From: Pohlia nutans | Lineage: Eukaryota > Streptophyta > Bryopsida > Bryales > Mniaceae | NCBI GenBank assembly: GCA_022496805.1 | Contig: CM040085.1 | Location: 34,935,811 to 34,999,810, forward strand | Direction of reading: 5' to 3' | Length of the DNA: 64,000 nucleotides | Part shown: in pieces, positions 1-13,415 of the stretch | Layout of the letters: the number at the start of each line of letters is the position of its first letter | Numbering within the stretch: the first letter of the stretch is position 1 | Made by a program: the position numbers and the translations under genes | The notes under the pieces: generated by a model | What the model was told of the DNA's origin: nothing | What the model saw: the letters and a program-made list of their open reading frames with translations, nothing else | Database searches by the model: none

Positions 1-37
1 GCTGGGCCACTTGGTCCTTCAGCGGTTAAGTTCATAC

Positions 38-3000
38 CTGGACAAGGAGACCTCCATCTCGAAGAGTGTGAGCTTCAGCATGCACTTCGGATTTATTCAA
101 CCGCAGAAGATAGCTGCCTGGCCCTCCTTTACTCAACTCAACATTGTACTTGATCCCTTCAATGTTGAGGGAGATTTGAAAGTCGACAAGCGAGATATTC
201 TGCAAAGACAGCCAAAAACGAATTAGAAGTCCAAATACATAACGTTCTTACGCCCTTGCTGGGCCACACCCTTTACACTGTAGAGAAACTACGAATAAAA
301 TAATCCAACTCTCCAACCCTCGTTGTTGGCCCAGCTGAAGAGATAATGCTCTACGATTCCTCCGATCCCCTGACAGATGCTTGAGATACAATCGCAAAGT
401 GGTGGTAATTCATGTACCTTCGGTGGAATTTGGCCCTTTTCCAAGTAACCAATGTACTCCGTTACTCGAGCTGCAATTAATCTGGTTGCTTTCTGGTAAG
501 AAGAACAACTCCAGGGTTCAGAACAAGTCCTCTCAACTGGGAGAAAAACACTTAGCAGTTCTCAAATAATCATTCCTTGTTTGCCATGGTTCAGAAAAAC
601 CAAGTAAAAATAACGGAATCAACAACTTACATATAGAGCACCCCCCACAACAGAAATCTCCCAAGGAGGTCTTTCTGTTCGAACTCGCATAGCAATCCGG
701 CTATCTAACCAGCCAGTATGGATCTTATTGTCTCGGTATTCAGGTGCCTGCACATTGACAATGACAGTCATGCAATTAATGAGTGCGTTCTGGAGGCAAT
801 CCTCTTGCAATTCTCATACAATTCGAGTTTTGAATGCTCTTTGTTGCACTATTGCCCGTTGTCACAAGAAGTGAGAGCGCTTACATGCAGAATATCAACA
901 GTATAATCCACATTTGTGCGAATCTCTCCTCGTATGTGAAGCTCCTTTAGCCCCAGCACCATGTTGGCAATGGCCATTGGCCGTGTCTCTCCAAAAGCGA
1001 AAACATGGCCTGCATACAAGTACAAGTTCCACTTAATATGTAAGATGCCCCGAATTCTATGTACGATCCAAGTGCAAAGTGTCTCATGATTTTGAAGTGT
1101 TTTAGGGGGCTTACCAAACTGAGAATCAGAAAATTCGTGAATGCCACCTCCAGACTGCGAAACCAACCACAGAAACCATTAATCAGCCCGCTTCTCTAGT
1201 TACTTTTACAATCAGCAGAATTTCAGAACAAAATTAAGAACGACCCTGTCTGCCAAACCCTCTCAACAAGCCACTCTTGAATCTTGTCCTTCTGGAATTT
1301 CAACATTCAAGGAGGAAGAAAACTGGTACTACCACCAGAAATACTAAATGTTAATGTGAAGATCACATTCATACGGTTGGATTCATCATTTTTTTATTAA
1401 TATTTTTAATTAACTTTACAAGGTTTTCTCTTGAAATTCACGTGATAATACCTTAACTGAGAAGTAAGCCCATACATTCGGTTTACTCCTGAAACTGAGT
1501 TCCTGCAAAACCGTTGGAACACTCGTCAATTTCAACCTCTCATCGAATTCCGTCATTTTTTACTCCAAGCAATTCCTATAAAAATAGAGGCGTTACAACC
1601 GACACAATCTCAATATACAGGATCGGTGGAAGAAAAGTTGACCTGGACTTGACCACTGGTGGGCTTGAAGCCGTCATCAGGGTCTTCACTTGTGACCCGC
1701 ACAGCTACAACATGACCCTTGGGTTTCTGAGTAGCCACTTTCGAAAGATCAAACTGAGTTGCTTCCTGTGCCACCTTCCTCCATGAGTCATGGCCACCAC
1801 CTCCTTGACCAAAAAGACGCCGAATTTCTGCACATCGTAAACCAAAGACCCCAAAACTGAGCATAAATATGAACAGAAACCCATTTAGTGCTGCAATTCA
1901 GGTCCATGTCTTCAAACCTACTTGTTTCAAGGAATCCTAATGTGAAATCTACATCCCAAGGTAGCTCAATATTGAACATCTGGTACAATAAAATTGAGTA
2001 TATGAGGGGGAGGCCTTACCAGGCATACGCCAAAGGGGAATGCCCATGGCAACACCGAGTTGAGCTGCTGGCAAATTGAATTCAGCAATCCATTCTGTAA
2101 CAGGGTGCTCCACCTGAACAACCAGGAGTCTCATCGTGAGGGCAGGACTAGGTACAAATTTCAAAACGTAGTAATACTCGATCCAAATAAGGATAGTCAA
2201 CCAGCTAAATGCACACCTGAAGACGGGGGTTGAGCTCGAGGAAGTAAAACTCTCCGGTATCCATACTGTACAAATATTCCACAGTGGCAGCTCCAATGTA
2301 GTTGACACATTTAGCCAACCGACAGGCACCTTCCTCTAAGCGCTTCACAGTTTCCGGAGGAGCAATGGTAATAGGTCCTTCCTCAATAATCTGGCAAGGT
2401 AGAGATATTGCTCATTAGTAAAAAAGGGGGGGAGTGCTGGTCAAGTGTTTGTTCTATGCAGAAACTAAATACCAGAGGTGTACATTTTGACAGCACTCGT
2501 CCCTAAAAAGCCACGAGGCTGCAACAGATGTCAGAGTCTTGAAAATTGAGAATCACCTTTTGGTGACGTCTTTGTACGCTGCAATCACGGCTGTGTAGAG
2601 CTGCTACATTCCCATGTTGATCACAAAGCAGCTGAACCTCGAGATGCCGACTCTGATATTCCAGCACGAGCGAAAAGTCAACCACAATGCTCACTTAATT
2701 AACCCCAAAATGACGGGATTTTAAATGATTGATCATAATGTGAAACATTTTATTCAGATAGGACCTAATTCTATTCCTCCAGAATCGGTAAAGAACAATG
2801 CGTCTGTTGGTCAAATCGGACAAAAAGATAGCCGTACTCAAAACTGATATAGTCATAAAAGCAGAACTCTTGGATCCTTTAGGGGTTTAAGGGAAAGTGA
2901 CAAACCTGCGTGGCAACCTTCATAATGAAGATTGGTGAGCCTGGAACTTCGCCCTGCACTTGCTTGAACAGCGCCTTCACTTCGTCGTCGTTGTGCACCT

Positions 3001-4251
3001 TCCGAATTCCCTTGCCACCACCTCCCCACGAGGCCTTTATCATAGCCGGGTAGCCAACCACTTGGCACGATGCCAGCGCTTCCTCCGTCGTGGCAACACA
3101 CGCCTGCTTGTACAAATCCTCCGGAATGTTGCCTTGGCAAACATCAAACGGCACAGAAACCTGTGTCACCAACGCAAACTGTGTCTCAATACACTCGCCA
3201 AGTAGCCGCACTTGTCTGAGAACCAAACTGCTGGAGTACCCTCTCATGAAACAGTAGAGCAACACTCGTGATTGAATCGCCAAAAAAAGGCGGCATTGTT
3301 CATTACTTTTTTACTGAATCAAAATCAGCACTTCCAATTCAACGAATCTAAGAATAATTCTGCAACAAGGCCAGGACATCCATGGAGGCAGAGAGGGTTT
3401 CATACATGAGAGCCACTCCACGGAAGTGTGGGCACGCCAGCGGCCTGTGCAATTAGGGAGGAACCAATTTTGTCGCCGAGAGCGCTCATGGGCCCTGCTG
3501 GAGGGCCTAGAAAGAGAATGCCGCGCGCTAGAAGGGAGTCTGGCAGCTCTGGGACCTCCGAGGCGTGACCCCAGCCTGGCCACACCGCTTGCACCCCTGT
3601 TCTCTCAGCAATCTGCAAAACCAAACAATCAATTCCGTCACATTCGTCCTCTCGATTCGAACAAAAAAACATAAAATCCTAAAAAATTAGAGAGCGTATG
3701 TTTCTTTTCATGAATTTTTGGAGCAAAACACAAAAGAGTAAACCTCTTCCCTTGAGGAAAAATCAGAGTACAAGTCTTCTTTCAATACTTTTTTGGAACA
3801 AAATACAAAAGAGTAAACCTCTTCTCTCGATTCAAACTGAAGAGGAAAAAGATACAAACAATCGTCAGGATTCAAGCGGGGTTTGCACCTCAACGATGAG
3901 CTGGACGTTGGCGTAGTTGTTGTTGTTGGTGCCGCCGGGGACTTCGACGAACTGGTCGGCCATGCGGATGTGCTCGGCGTTGATGCGCATGTCCTCGGGA
4001 GTGGCCATGGCCACCAGGAGCACGGCGCGCTCGGCGCCGAAGCTCTCGTACGCCCACGACCGCACGCTGCGCATGAACTTCACGGCCGCCATGCCGTTGT
4101 TGGCGATCAAGATGCTGCGGATGGGGTCCGTGCCCCCCAGCGCATTGCAGTACTCCTCCACCGGCGACGCCATCGCCGCTTTCTTGGCCCCTTGCTTCAG
4201 CCCCGCCGTCCCATTCACCACCCCCTGCGACTGCACTTCCAGGGCCACCAT
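38..4251 (-). CDS. ACC1: Homomeric acetyl-CoA carboxylase, 5' part (13 coding exons, partial)
   Basis: Cytosolic multidomain acetyl-CoA carboxylase, which makes malonyl-CoA from acetyl-CoA for fatty-acid elongation. I placed exons by matching translated blocks to GT/AG sites: 4251-3889, 3612-3406, 3160-2906, 2652-2557, 2390-2217, 2113-2020, 1827-1643, 1502-1452, 1154-1115, 1009-885, 747-631, 492-418 and 199-38. All phases close, giving about 648 codons. Exon 1 carries [14 protein letters not shown], the start of the biotin carboxylase domain. Exon 3 has the ATP-grasp glycine loop [10 protein letters not shown]. Exons 5 and 6 join ELNPRLQ to VEHPVTEW. Exon 13 ends in DGGLLVQ, just before the biotin carrier domain, so the MKM motif and carboxyltransferase lie beyond the left edge. 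The start is the first ATG of the conserved exon, and I see no plastid transit peptide, which argues for a cytosolic enzyme. No frameshift or stop is seen in the exons. Confidence 0.93.
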
Positions 4252-5040
4252 GGCCTCAAACCAATCGCTCGATCCTCCTCGGCACCTGCATCAGTCAAAT
4301 CAAATGCCTCATCTAAACAACGGAGCTTATCGACCAATCACGCAAATGGCACTATTGCGAAACTCATCATAATCCACCAATTCAGAAGAAACCTAAATTT
4401 TTCTCTGTTTTTCCGATCGCACGTACGAGGGACTAAATGCCAATCGGCGCCGCGGTTGCAATTGTAGTAATTCCACTCGTCTGCAAACCCACAAAAAGCT
4501 TCACGATCGTCTAAGCTGCATGATCATCGACGAATTCCGACCCCGATGTGAGAAATGGAGCTGGACCCAGGGGAGCAAAATTGGTGGGGGGTTGGAGAAC
4601 AATGAATCGATGCAGGGAAGAGTGTGCGATGGAAGTCTTTGTTGGTGGGAGCTCGTTGGTGAATGAAAGCTAAGCTAGTAGAGCTGGTCTGGGTGTGAAG
4701 CAAATTTGGTGTGGGAGGTCCCGGGGCAGGGGAGAAATAGGGAGCGTGTGTGGGAGAGGGCGAATGTCAAACGGCAGCCATGGAGAAAGCGCAGCAAGAG
4801 GGAGAAAAAGGAGATGCAACGTAGAAAAAGGAGAGTCAGGAACAGTGAGGCGATGCCGGACTTTGACTCCTGTGCGACAGTGCGAGTGATGATGGTCTTT
4901 GGTGTCCGCGTCGGCCGCTGACTCTCCCCAGTCCCCACCCCAAAGCCCTGCCTCCTCTCGGACCGTCTCGGACCTCGCTCTTCTCTCGCTTTGTTGTTGC
5001 TGTTGTCGTTGCCACACTGTTCTTTTCCAAGTTCGGTCAG
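4252..5040 (-). promoter_or_regulatory. Upstream leader/promoter region of ACC1
   Basis: This stretch lies directly upstream of the carboxylase ATG. Bases 4660-5030 form a purine/pyrimidine-skewed block, richer in GC than the surrounding AT-rich DNA, as expected of a plant 5' leader or core promoter. The several open frames on both strands have no recognisable domain and look like compositional artefacts. Transcription start and any leader intron cannot be fixed from sequence alone. Confidence 0.4.
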
Positions 5041-7361
5041 CTCAATTTTTGAGATTTTTTGTGTTGATTCTGCTCTTTGTAATGAAGATGGGATGGTAAT
5101 TTGTGTACGTAGGTGATGTATAGACCAAAAGATACAATGATACAAAGGTGAAAAACCTAATTGCAGGTATCTCCTGAAATTTTTCATACAATGAGCTATG
5201 CATCTGAGTTTTTGTACACAATGAGCTAACACCCCATATACACAACTGCCAAATTCATTCTACCAAATCAAAGACAAAACTTTGCATTTTGGACATTTTC
5301 ATAAAGTTTCAAACTCGGGCAACGGGCCAAAAGAAAAGTGCAGCCGACTTTGTAGCTTATAATCTTACTATTGAGGAACCCTGAATGATTGAAAATTTGT
5401 AGTTGCTAATAAATTCAAGTTGGTTGAAATATCCTACGGTTGCATCGGTCAAAAATGTATTAGATCAAAAACTATTTGCCTTTTTATAAAAAGGGGTACT
5501 TTTAGGCAACTTTGGAGTGTTTGGAGAGAAACATAGTTGTGGTCCTTAGGGGTTAACTCCTCCAATGGTGTGGACCCTGAGCACTATGGTGTGGAACTTG
5601 ATGACCCATTCACACCAAGAAGTTGCAGCACTTGCATTGCGTTCCTGGAATGCTACAAGGTAAATTTTGAAAATAATATACAATTTCTTATAGTGTCAGA
5701 GTCAAGTTTGATGAAAATCTGTTCAAATGGACAAAACATTGTTTCAACATATGATAATTTGTCCCAATGAATAAATGTACCGACAACAATTATCCACCCA
5801 CAGTATATGGTGATTTTAGTGTACCAGGTTATGGTAAAGAGTTTGTTGGATGTAGTTTGTGGATCCATACCTCAAGGACATGGGAAGTGAACGTAGCACT
5901 GAGACTTTCTGGGAGGTCACCCATCCCAGGACTATCTTGCCCAAAGGCACTTCCCTTCACAGTTTTGATGGAATCTGTGTGTAGTAGCCTTGGTATGATC
6001 GCATTACTGCAAATGCAAGAGAAAATGCAAGAAAAAAGTTTAAACCTTTTACCCTAAAAGGACATTGAAGCTTGAATTGGATCTTGTGTTTTGAACAGAG
6101 ACTTCCTTTTGTTCCAAAATAAACAAGCACCTACACTCTGGAGGACCCGAATACGAGGAGCTCTGACCCGAATAGAACGGGTGAAGGATGTGAATGCATT
6201 TCAGTTGAATCATGGATGGAATATATTTGCTCCAGTGGTATTTAGCCCAAGAAAATGGGTGTTCCCATTCCCTATGGTCAGAGCCAATAAATTGTTATTA
6301 GTACATGCAATAGAGTTATCTGTAAAGTTTAGCAAAACATAACTAGAAGAGGAAAAACAAGGCATAACTTTTGTTTTGACTTCAAAGGCGACAAAAACGA
6401 GTTTCGCCTTTGTTATTTCAGACCAATGACAACGTTGTACGTTGTCAGAGATACTTGAACCCCACACCTTCCCAACACTAGAGAAGCTCCTCCAAAGCAC
6501 TTTTGAGTTCCCACGATGGAATCTTCATATGCCCCACACCGGCCCCCAAAGCAAGCAACTTGGCTACTAGTGATTGTTAAACGGAGCAAACTCTATTTCC
6601 TCAAACTTTATTTCCTTGTGGCACACATGCTATCTTCTAATCACTTTATGGATAACTCAAATGTCCTTTCATTGATTCAAGTAATATAAAATTCTTCAAG
6701 AGGAAAATGCAAACGGACATGTCAATTTTCTACTAATCTTCTTACCAGTTGATGGTGTGTGGGATCAATGGTGCTGTATACTTCATGATAATAATAAATA
6801 ATCATAGTACTAGCCTGAAGACCATATGTTATGAAGAATTTGTTGGAAGTAGTTTGTTTGTCTATGCCTACTGCTATGCCTCAAGGACATGAGTAGAAAG
6901 CTAGGTCTACCCTTCTCAAAGATAGACTGCGTTTTCCAAGTTTCACTTTCCCTAGGCTTTGACTGATGGACGGATTTGTACTTACATATTTGCAATGAAA
7001 TCAACTTTCATCTGTGCCAAAACATAAAATATTGAAAAAAAAACAAAAAAAAACAGAACTCTGAAGGTAATAGTGAAAGAAAGATGGTGAAAATGGAATT
7101 TCATATTTTGAAATGTTTTTCTATGTAGGTCCTCAAGGAATTAATCACAGGGTCTCCATATTAAAGGTGGAATCCTAACATGACATCATTCTTTTTTTCA
7201 TAGCAAGTGAGCTCTCTCTTCTTTCCTCTCTAATACAAGTCTATGGGGAGCTCTTGTGTGATGTCACCTTTGGTAGTTACCACCGCACCTTGGGTTTAAT
7301 TCTTTATAGCCTATATGTATTCACACAAGTGTATGTAGTGGATGGCTCATAAACCAACGCT
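5041..7361. other. AT-rich intergenic DNA, no gene seen
   Basis: I find no supported gene. One transposon-type end (ggtccttaggggTTAA, TTAA at 5553-5556) matches the ends of the TTAA element family elsewhere in the window, but its partner end was not found. Short open frames near 5537-5770 and 5767-6057 have no recognisable features. Confidence 0.5.
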
Positions 7362-8172
7362 TTAACCCTTTAGTGCCCAACTGACCACATTATGGTCACT
7401 GCAACGTCCGAAATGAAAATAGCAGAGAATCCGTGAAGAATTGGAACTTCACTTTTGAAGTTCAGATTTGCCCATTTACATTACACACCTTCCAGAAAAA
7501 GAAATTTTCAATTTGGAATTGTACAACTATCAAAATACCTATCAACAAAACGCGAAAATACTGCAAATATTTGAAAATACACTAAATACTTACAAATACA
7601 ACATATGTATTATGCAGTATTTATTGTGTTTGGAAGTTTGTTATCTTGTTTTATTTTTTTGGATTGTGTTCTCTTCTTCATCTTCCATTAGTGTGTGTAA
7701 TCCAATCTTGACTAATGTACCCACTCCTGTCAATTTTCAACGTATAAAATTTTGTCCTAAACCGTATATGGATAAGTCACTTTCACTTATAAAACTCACA
7801 ATAATTATGTGTGAGTCTATTCTTGATATGAAAGATTGCAACGGAGAGGTGTTGACATAAGGCATTGCTGAACTTCTTTATTTTCATTTTTGAAAATTTA
7901 GCCCAAATTCTATTTAACTTTGAAAACATACACCCCCCAAAATCTCATTTTTGAGCGTGCATTATACAGTTCAAATACATACTATAATCTTCCAATCCCA
8001 CCATTGGATGATTCTCAAATTTTAATAAAATGTGTGCTCTCCAGTTGAGAATAGAATTGTACAACTACTTTCTAATTTAATCCATTCTATTTTTGGTAGT
8101 CTCAATCACAGTGGAAAAATCCACTGAAATCCAGTGCTCCTAACTACAGTACCCTGGGCACTAAAGGGTTAA
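7362..8172. mobile_element. TTAA-flanked non-autonomous element (piggyBac-like)
   Basis: An 811-bp unit flanked by TTAA at both ends. The inverted ends match over 14 bases (CCCTTTAGTGCCCA on the left, TGGGCACTAAAGGG on the right). Just inside the left end is a short palindrome, TGACCACATTATGGTCA, which recurs in related elements. TTAA duplication and CCCT/AGGG termini are the signature of the piggyBac superfamily. The interior is AT-rich. Its longest open frame (7468-7860) resembles no transposase, so it must be mobilised in trans. Confidence 0.8.
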
Positions 8173-9982
8173 GCTTTTCACGCAAATCTAATACTGATAT
8201 AGAATTTGAAGCTTTCAATGAACACCTGTTAGAGATATTGTTGGTTTATAGTACACTTCGATTATTGGGTCATCCACCTTAGACAGATATTATTCAAGAC
8301 ATCCATGCCTTACAGTATAGTGAAAAAGTAGGGACGTGTAGCAGATGTGACTAGGCCCTAGGCAATTGACTAATAATCCACATGGTCTTTCCGCCAGAAA
8401 GAGAATTTTAAGTTACAGTACTGTGGACATGGAAACATCAAGTGAGAGATTCCAGTCTTGACTGCCAAAGAGTTGAAAACTGAGGGGACTTTGCCATGAC
8501 AATTGTTTTTATGTTTCAAATGCCATGACAACTGTTCACGGTAAGTGAGTGTGAGTCAACTTTGTCGTCCTCTTTGGAATCATTCTTCCTTGCAAAAGAT
8601 CAACGATTGATTGGTGCGAATAGGTTCTCAGAAACCAGAATTATGGATTACTGTAGTACCATAGCTGGGTCGTCAAAAAATAATTCAAAAAATAATAAAC
8701 GTAGAAAATTGAAACTTATGAGGACAAAAACGAAAATAGAATAAATTGTTTTTAGCTATATTTTGCTATTTCTAAGCTATTTTGGGTCATTTTGGGCCAT
8801 TTGTTTTATCATCTTTTGCTCAAACACAAAAACCAAGAAATTCATTTTTTGAGGACTGAACCTTATTTTTCAAAAAATATTAAATATTTGTTCGTGGGTG
8901 GCAACCTAGCTATAGTACTACGGTATTGCAAAATCTGGATATTGAAACAATGATTTTTCTTTAATCCCTAAACATCCCAACATGGGGATAGCAGATACGT
9001 TATCGTATAATTGGCATTTGCTACCAACAAGAAGCTGTAAATTGGGATTTCAATAGCTCACTAGAACCGCATTGGTCTAAATTTCACCTTCTATGTTGAA
9101 CCTAAATTCATTAAAGGTGTGGATCCATTCCTAATACTAGAAAAATTCACGGTATTCTACTTGCCCGTAAAGACGTTTTCAGTCATTTAGGGGTTAAACT
9201 TAGAGAACGTGAAATTTCATCAATAATCGGTAAAAAAATACACTCGTTATTATATTGTACTAAAATATGATCCATGTATTCAAATATGCCATATTTTCAA
9301 ATACAAGGGATATACTCAAATACATTGTTGTAGTGAAATATAGAAGCAATCATTTGTTTGTACGCAAAAATACATGATCACAGTGGAACTTCAAGTCATT
9401 CAAAGATTAATTTCTTTAAAATTCTTTCACTTTCCTATGAACTTTGATGTGGAATCTTGAACAAAAGAATCTCTTCATTTCACACCAACTGGTCGACCCA
9501 TAAAAGGGCTAGCTTCTTCTATTGAGCCTAACTAGATTCACGTCTGAAGTGATGTGAGTTTCGTTTTCACAAAAAAATAAAAAAATAAAGAAGATAATGA
9601 GCATTGAGGCCATGGCCATGCTAGAATTTAATTAATCCTTTAGGATGTTGGATTGAAATATACGGCTTGGATGCATGTGTCAAATTTGTACAAGGAAATT
9701 TATGTGGGAATTTGCTTTGAAGGATGTGATGCTCTGTATATTCTACGACTAAGGGGATTTTGTTAATTGACCTATGTATTCATAGGAATATGACTCATTG
9801 CCCTAAGCAAATATTCCACCTAGAAACTCCAGATAAATATTTAAAATTTTGTAAATGTCCTCCATGAAGATGTCGTCCAAATTGTAAGTTTGCGTGCACA
9901 CCAATACGCTCGGGAGGGTGCCTCATTAATGATGAATACCACAAACGGAGGGCCATTTCAAGCCCCAATATCCTAACAAAGT
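8173..9982. other. AT-rich DNA with a small TTAA-bounded segment
   Basis: No gene is supported. A segment at 8961-9197 begins TTAATCCCTAAA and ends CATTTAGGGGTTAA. Its ends match each other for only about eight bases and resemble two different subfamilies, so it may be the product of nesting or deletion. Confidence 0.35.
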
Positions 9983-11203
9983 TTACTCTCTAAAGGACCG
10001 GAGCTTTTTTCCTCCAAAAACACTCCGATGCTGCCATTTCTACTCCCCTGTGCAAATATTCCAAAAACAAAAAAAAAAAATTCCTTCTAACCGTAAGATC
10101 TTGTTCTAAAATACTTGAAAGACATCCACAACAAATTTCATTGAATTTGACTGCACGGATTGCAAGATAATTGCGTTTGATGGAAAAAAAACACCGCCAA
10201 AAAACACCCGCCCGAAAATTTCAAATGCGTTTGACCGTACCTACATCAAAAAAACTTCACTACCGAAACTTGTGGCACTTCACTTCACATTCTATATGAT
10301 GTTACTTAGTTGTGTACCAATTTTCGTTGCGTTTGGAGATGTTTATGATGTTGAAGAATACCCTATGCTTGTTGGGGGTTTAAAAGTTTAGAAAATGCTC
10401 TTTGTTTTGGGAATTGCAATATTTTCGACTTTCATTATTTAGAATACAAATCGGAGCAGTGAAACATAAGTACATTCCACCCTCTATAGAATGGCAAAAC
10501 AACATTTGAAAAAATAAAATAATTCTCCAAGCTTTTAAAGACATGTAGCATATTTTTTAAGAATTTTGGGGATTAGGGGGAAAATAAAGGGTGGAAGAAG
10601 GGAATTGAAGTGCCACCTCAACGAACCCATTCCAACGTTCATGACCCCACTAACTTCCAAGAGGGGGTTGAAGACCCTCAAGGTGGACCACCACATGGTA
10701 GTCTCTCATTCAATGATTTGTCAAAATTTTAATACTTTTAATTAATTTTTTAGTTTTAAAAATAAGAATGTTTTTTAATTGTTTATTGTTTATTTTTTAT
10801 TTTTTATTTTTAAATTTTTAATGGAAGCTGTGAGTTGGCCCCCACAATCCACCCCATTTTCCACACTACACCTTTCTTGTTGCACCCCCTCCACCCCCCC
10901 CCCTAATTTTTTTTTTAAATTAATAAAAAAAAATAAAAAAAAATAAAAAAAAATCAACCATTTTTTTACTGCCCCGTTGCCAAACTTGTGCCACTTCACT
11001 TCCAAAAAAAAAAACACATTCCCCCATAACTTCCACACACAGTGTCGGTATTCAAAAGAAAAAATATCCCTATTTTCGTGACACATTGGAGAATGCACTA
11101 TTAAATTTCCTCCAGAATTTGATCCTCCTTAAAAATGTGTTCATTGGAACCTACCCGATTCTTTGAACGTCCTAGTTACGACACTTGGTCCTTGAGGGGT
11201 TAA
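9983..11203 (-). mobile_element. TTAA element, 1.2-kb subfamily, inverted copy
   Basis: Read on the minus strand this is a diverged copy of the element at 22575-23750. Both share an opening that reads (T/C)CCCTMAAGGACCAAGTGTC, an internal GGTAGGTTCC block, AAATTTAATAGTG and a far end with ACCGGAGC. The TTAA at 11200-11203 is intact, while the other end has decayed to TTAC (9983-9986). It contains long A/T runs and a low-complexity open frame (10790-11098) that I do not regard as a gene. Confidence 0.7.
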
Positions 11204-11785
11204 TCCCTAAATGTCCCAAGGTGTTCCCAAAATTGACAGTTTGAGAAAAATCATTATAAAGTGCTATCTAGGAGAATATTTCGGAATTGTTATACAAATG
11301 AAAGTTGTAGATATTGAATTTTAGGTTCCATCCGTATAGTTAGATTCACCAATGCCATCACTGATATTTTATTATAAAATTTCAAATTTATGATTAAAAA
11401 TTCCTTCTAAATTTGATTACAAAAAAAATATTCATATTTTTTGAGTAAAATTTGTTGGAATGGATTCAAAATGAGATACTCTTGAAATGGTGATTTTTTG
11501 AAAATTTTGTGTTACTTCAATTTATGACCTCATTTTAGCAAGCCCACTTTTGAACTAAAGTCAGTGCAATTTTGGCTTGGTCAACTGCTTGACATACTTC
11601 CACATTTGTAATTTTTTTTTTAAATGTACCCTAGTAACACCAAAGCCAACCATTAGATAGAACAACAACTTCATAAAGTATTTTTAAAAATTGAATGAGT
11701 TTCATCCATGAAGTAATGTGAGTGTAGTGTGAGTTGGAATTTGTTCGTTGTCTAGAAACTGGATGATGGGATGTTTAGGGGTTAA
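11200..11785. mobile_element. TTAA element sharing its left TTAA with its neighbour
   Basis: A 586-bp unit from TTAA (11200-11203) to TTAA (11782-11785). The ends TCCCTAAATGTCCCA and TGGGATGTTTAGGGG are imperfect inverted repeats (about 13 of 16). Its left TTAA is also the right TTAA of the 9983-11203 element, so one has inserted exactly at the edge of the other. The interior resembles the start of the 43772 element (ACAGTTT, AAGTTGTA, ATCCRTAYGGTTAGATC blocks). Confidence 0.72.
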
Positions 11786-12479
11786 GTTATTCCTGTATCA
11801 TTGAAGTGTAACCTAAGGTCAAGGCACCTAAAACTGATCAGTTAAGACATTCACTATACATGGGATAGATGAATCGATATTTTAAGTATTTTCCTTTTTT
11901 AGCAATAAAAAATTAAGAAGCTTTCATGTTTAATTTAATTTTTTTGATAATTATTTGAATAAGTATAAATTTTCAAAGTGAAAGTCATAGGTTTATCTAA
12001 AACGGATCACATGCTCTAATGTACAAATGAGGTACATCTTCCCTTTGAAAATCTAGAAATTAGGTAAGAATCTAGGGTGGTTGGTTTTGGGTACCTGGTC
12101 GGTTTTAGGTGCCTCGACCTTAGTAGCAGACAACAATTGAAAGTATTAGGAGATGGGTGCAGAAAGCATGGGGGCCTCTCTTTTGGCTTTGGCTCTTTTG
12201 TAATGACTTGACTTTTTATCCTCGGAAAGTCAACAAGACCGGAGACTTTCCATGGGCCTTAGTTAACCAACACACCCACGCAGGCTCAAAGAAGTTGACA
12301 ACTCCCCTTGCCTCTGAATTATCAGTTATGCAGCACAAGCGCAAAGTGGAAGTACCTATCAATCAATCACCAATGCCATTCTGAACATATTGGAGGACAT
12401 ATCAAGCGCTTCACAAATTTTTGAGGGGAAGATAAATCTTAGTGGAGTTGAATGAAAGCGAAATCATATTTGTAATTTA
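11786..12479. other. AT-rich DNA, no gene seen
   Basis: Nothing beyond AT-rich sequence. A short open frame at 12157-12384 has no recognisable domain or context. Confidence 0.5.
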
Positions 12480-12739
12480 TACTCCCTTCGTTTCGAAACA
12501 AGAGTCCACTTCAAACGTATGTATTTTTCTTAACGTTTTTGTTACCAAAAAACAATCGTCTTAGTACTCAAAAAATGGTCTATCGTTAATAGTAATATGT
12601 AGTTTTTGTGTCACTCTCATTGTACACCCCATTTGAAGTGGATGGCGCTCGCGTTTGCAGTATAAAACATAGGACAAAAACTAGGAAAAGTAAATTGTCA
12701 AACACTAGGCAGCGCTCTTATTTTGAAACAGAGGGAGTA
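12480..12739. mobile_element. Stowaway-type MITE
   Basis: A 260-bp element flanked by TA dinucleotides (12480-12481 and 12738-12739). The inverted ends are CTCCCTTCGTTTCGAAAC and GTTTGAAACAGAGGGAG-like, the classic Stowaway/Tc1-mariner terminus of plants. It has no coding capacity. Confidence 0.85.
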
Positions 12740-12932
12740 ATTTTTATGAATTTTCAAAGTGGTTTGCCTTGAAAATACAAAACCACCCCTAGGTGGGACC
12801 ATAAGCATCCCAAAATTGCTCTATAATCATTCAAAATCAGCTTATAGTTGATAGAGAAGTTATGTAAAACCGTTCCATTTACACTCAAGGAATCTACTCA
12901 ATTGTCGTGCTAAAATTGCTTCCTTCATTGTC

Positions 12933-13412
12933 TTAATCCTTAACGTCCCAATTCAACACTGTTTTCAAAGATTCGTTATAGAATGTTTGATGAAAAAAAA
13001 AATGGAGTTGATGTACAAAGCAAAAGTTGTAAATGTCAATGTGAAAATCACATCTGTATGGATGGATTCATCATGTTTTTTTATTAATATTTTTAAATTA
13101 ATCTTGCAAGGTTTTCTCTTGAAATTCAATTAAAAATCCCAAATTAAAGCAATTTTTTTTTAAAATATTGGAATGAAATTGGAACAACATGTACTACGAG
13201 ATGGTATGGTTTCCATTATTTGATTCTACTTATTTTGGAATATCATGTTTAAGGTCTCACTTTTTGAATTAAGAATAAAACTTCACATAAACCAATTGTG
13301 TTGTTGTCCAAAAATTCACAATTATATCTTATTTTGAAGATCCGTACTATACAAATGATAGTCAACTAGCACAAGAACTAAGAGAAATTTGGATGGATGA
13401 AAAACTGTACAA
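12933..13412 (+). mobile_element. Truncated TTAA element (62484-63031 family)
   Basis: Starts TTAATCCTTAACGTCCCAATTC and follows the 62484-63031 element almost base for base (AATGTTTGATG, GGAGTTGATGTACAAAG, CAAGGTTTTCTCTTG, GATAGTCAACT). The sequence departs before the far AGGGTTAA end, near 13410, so this copy lacks its right terminus. Confidence 0.68.
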
Positions 13413-13415
13413 GAT

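Noticed and set aside
3883..4467. Plus-strand open frames over the carboxylase exon 1
   Set aside because: They are antisense shadows of the GC-rich exon; the minus-strand frame has clear family motifs and splice sites.
4670..5232. Minus-strand open frames upstream of ACC1 as a separate gene
   Set aside because: Composition-driven, no domain, and located where the carboxylase leader is expected.
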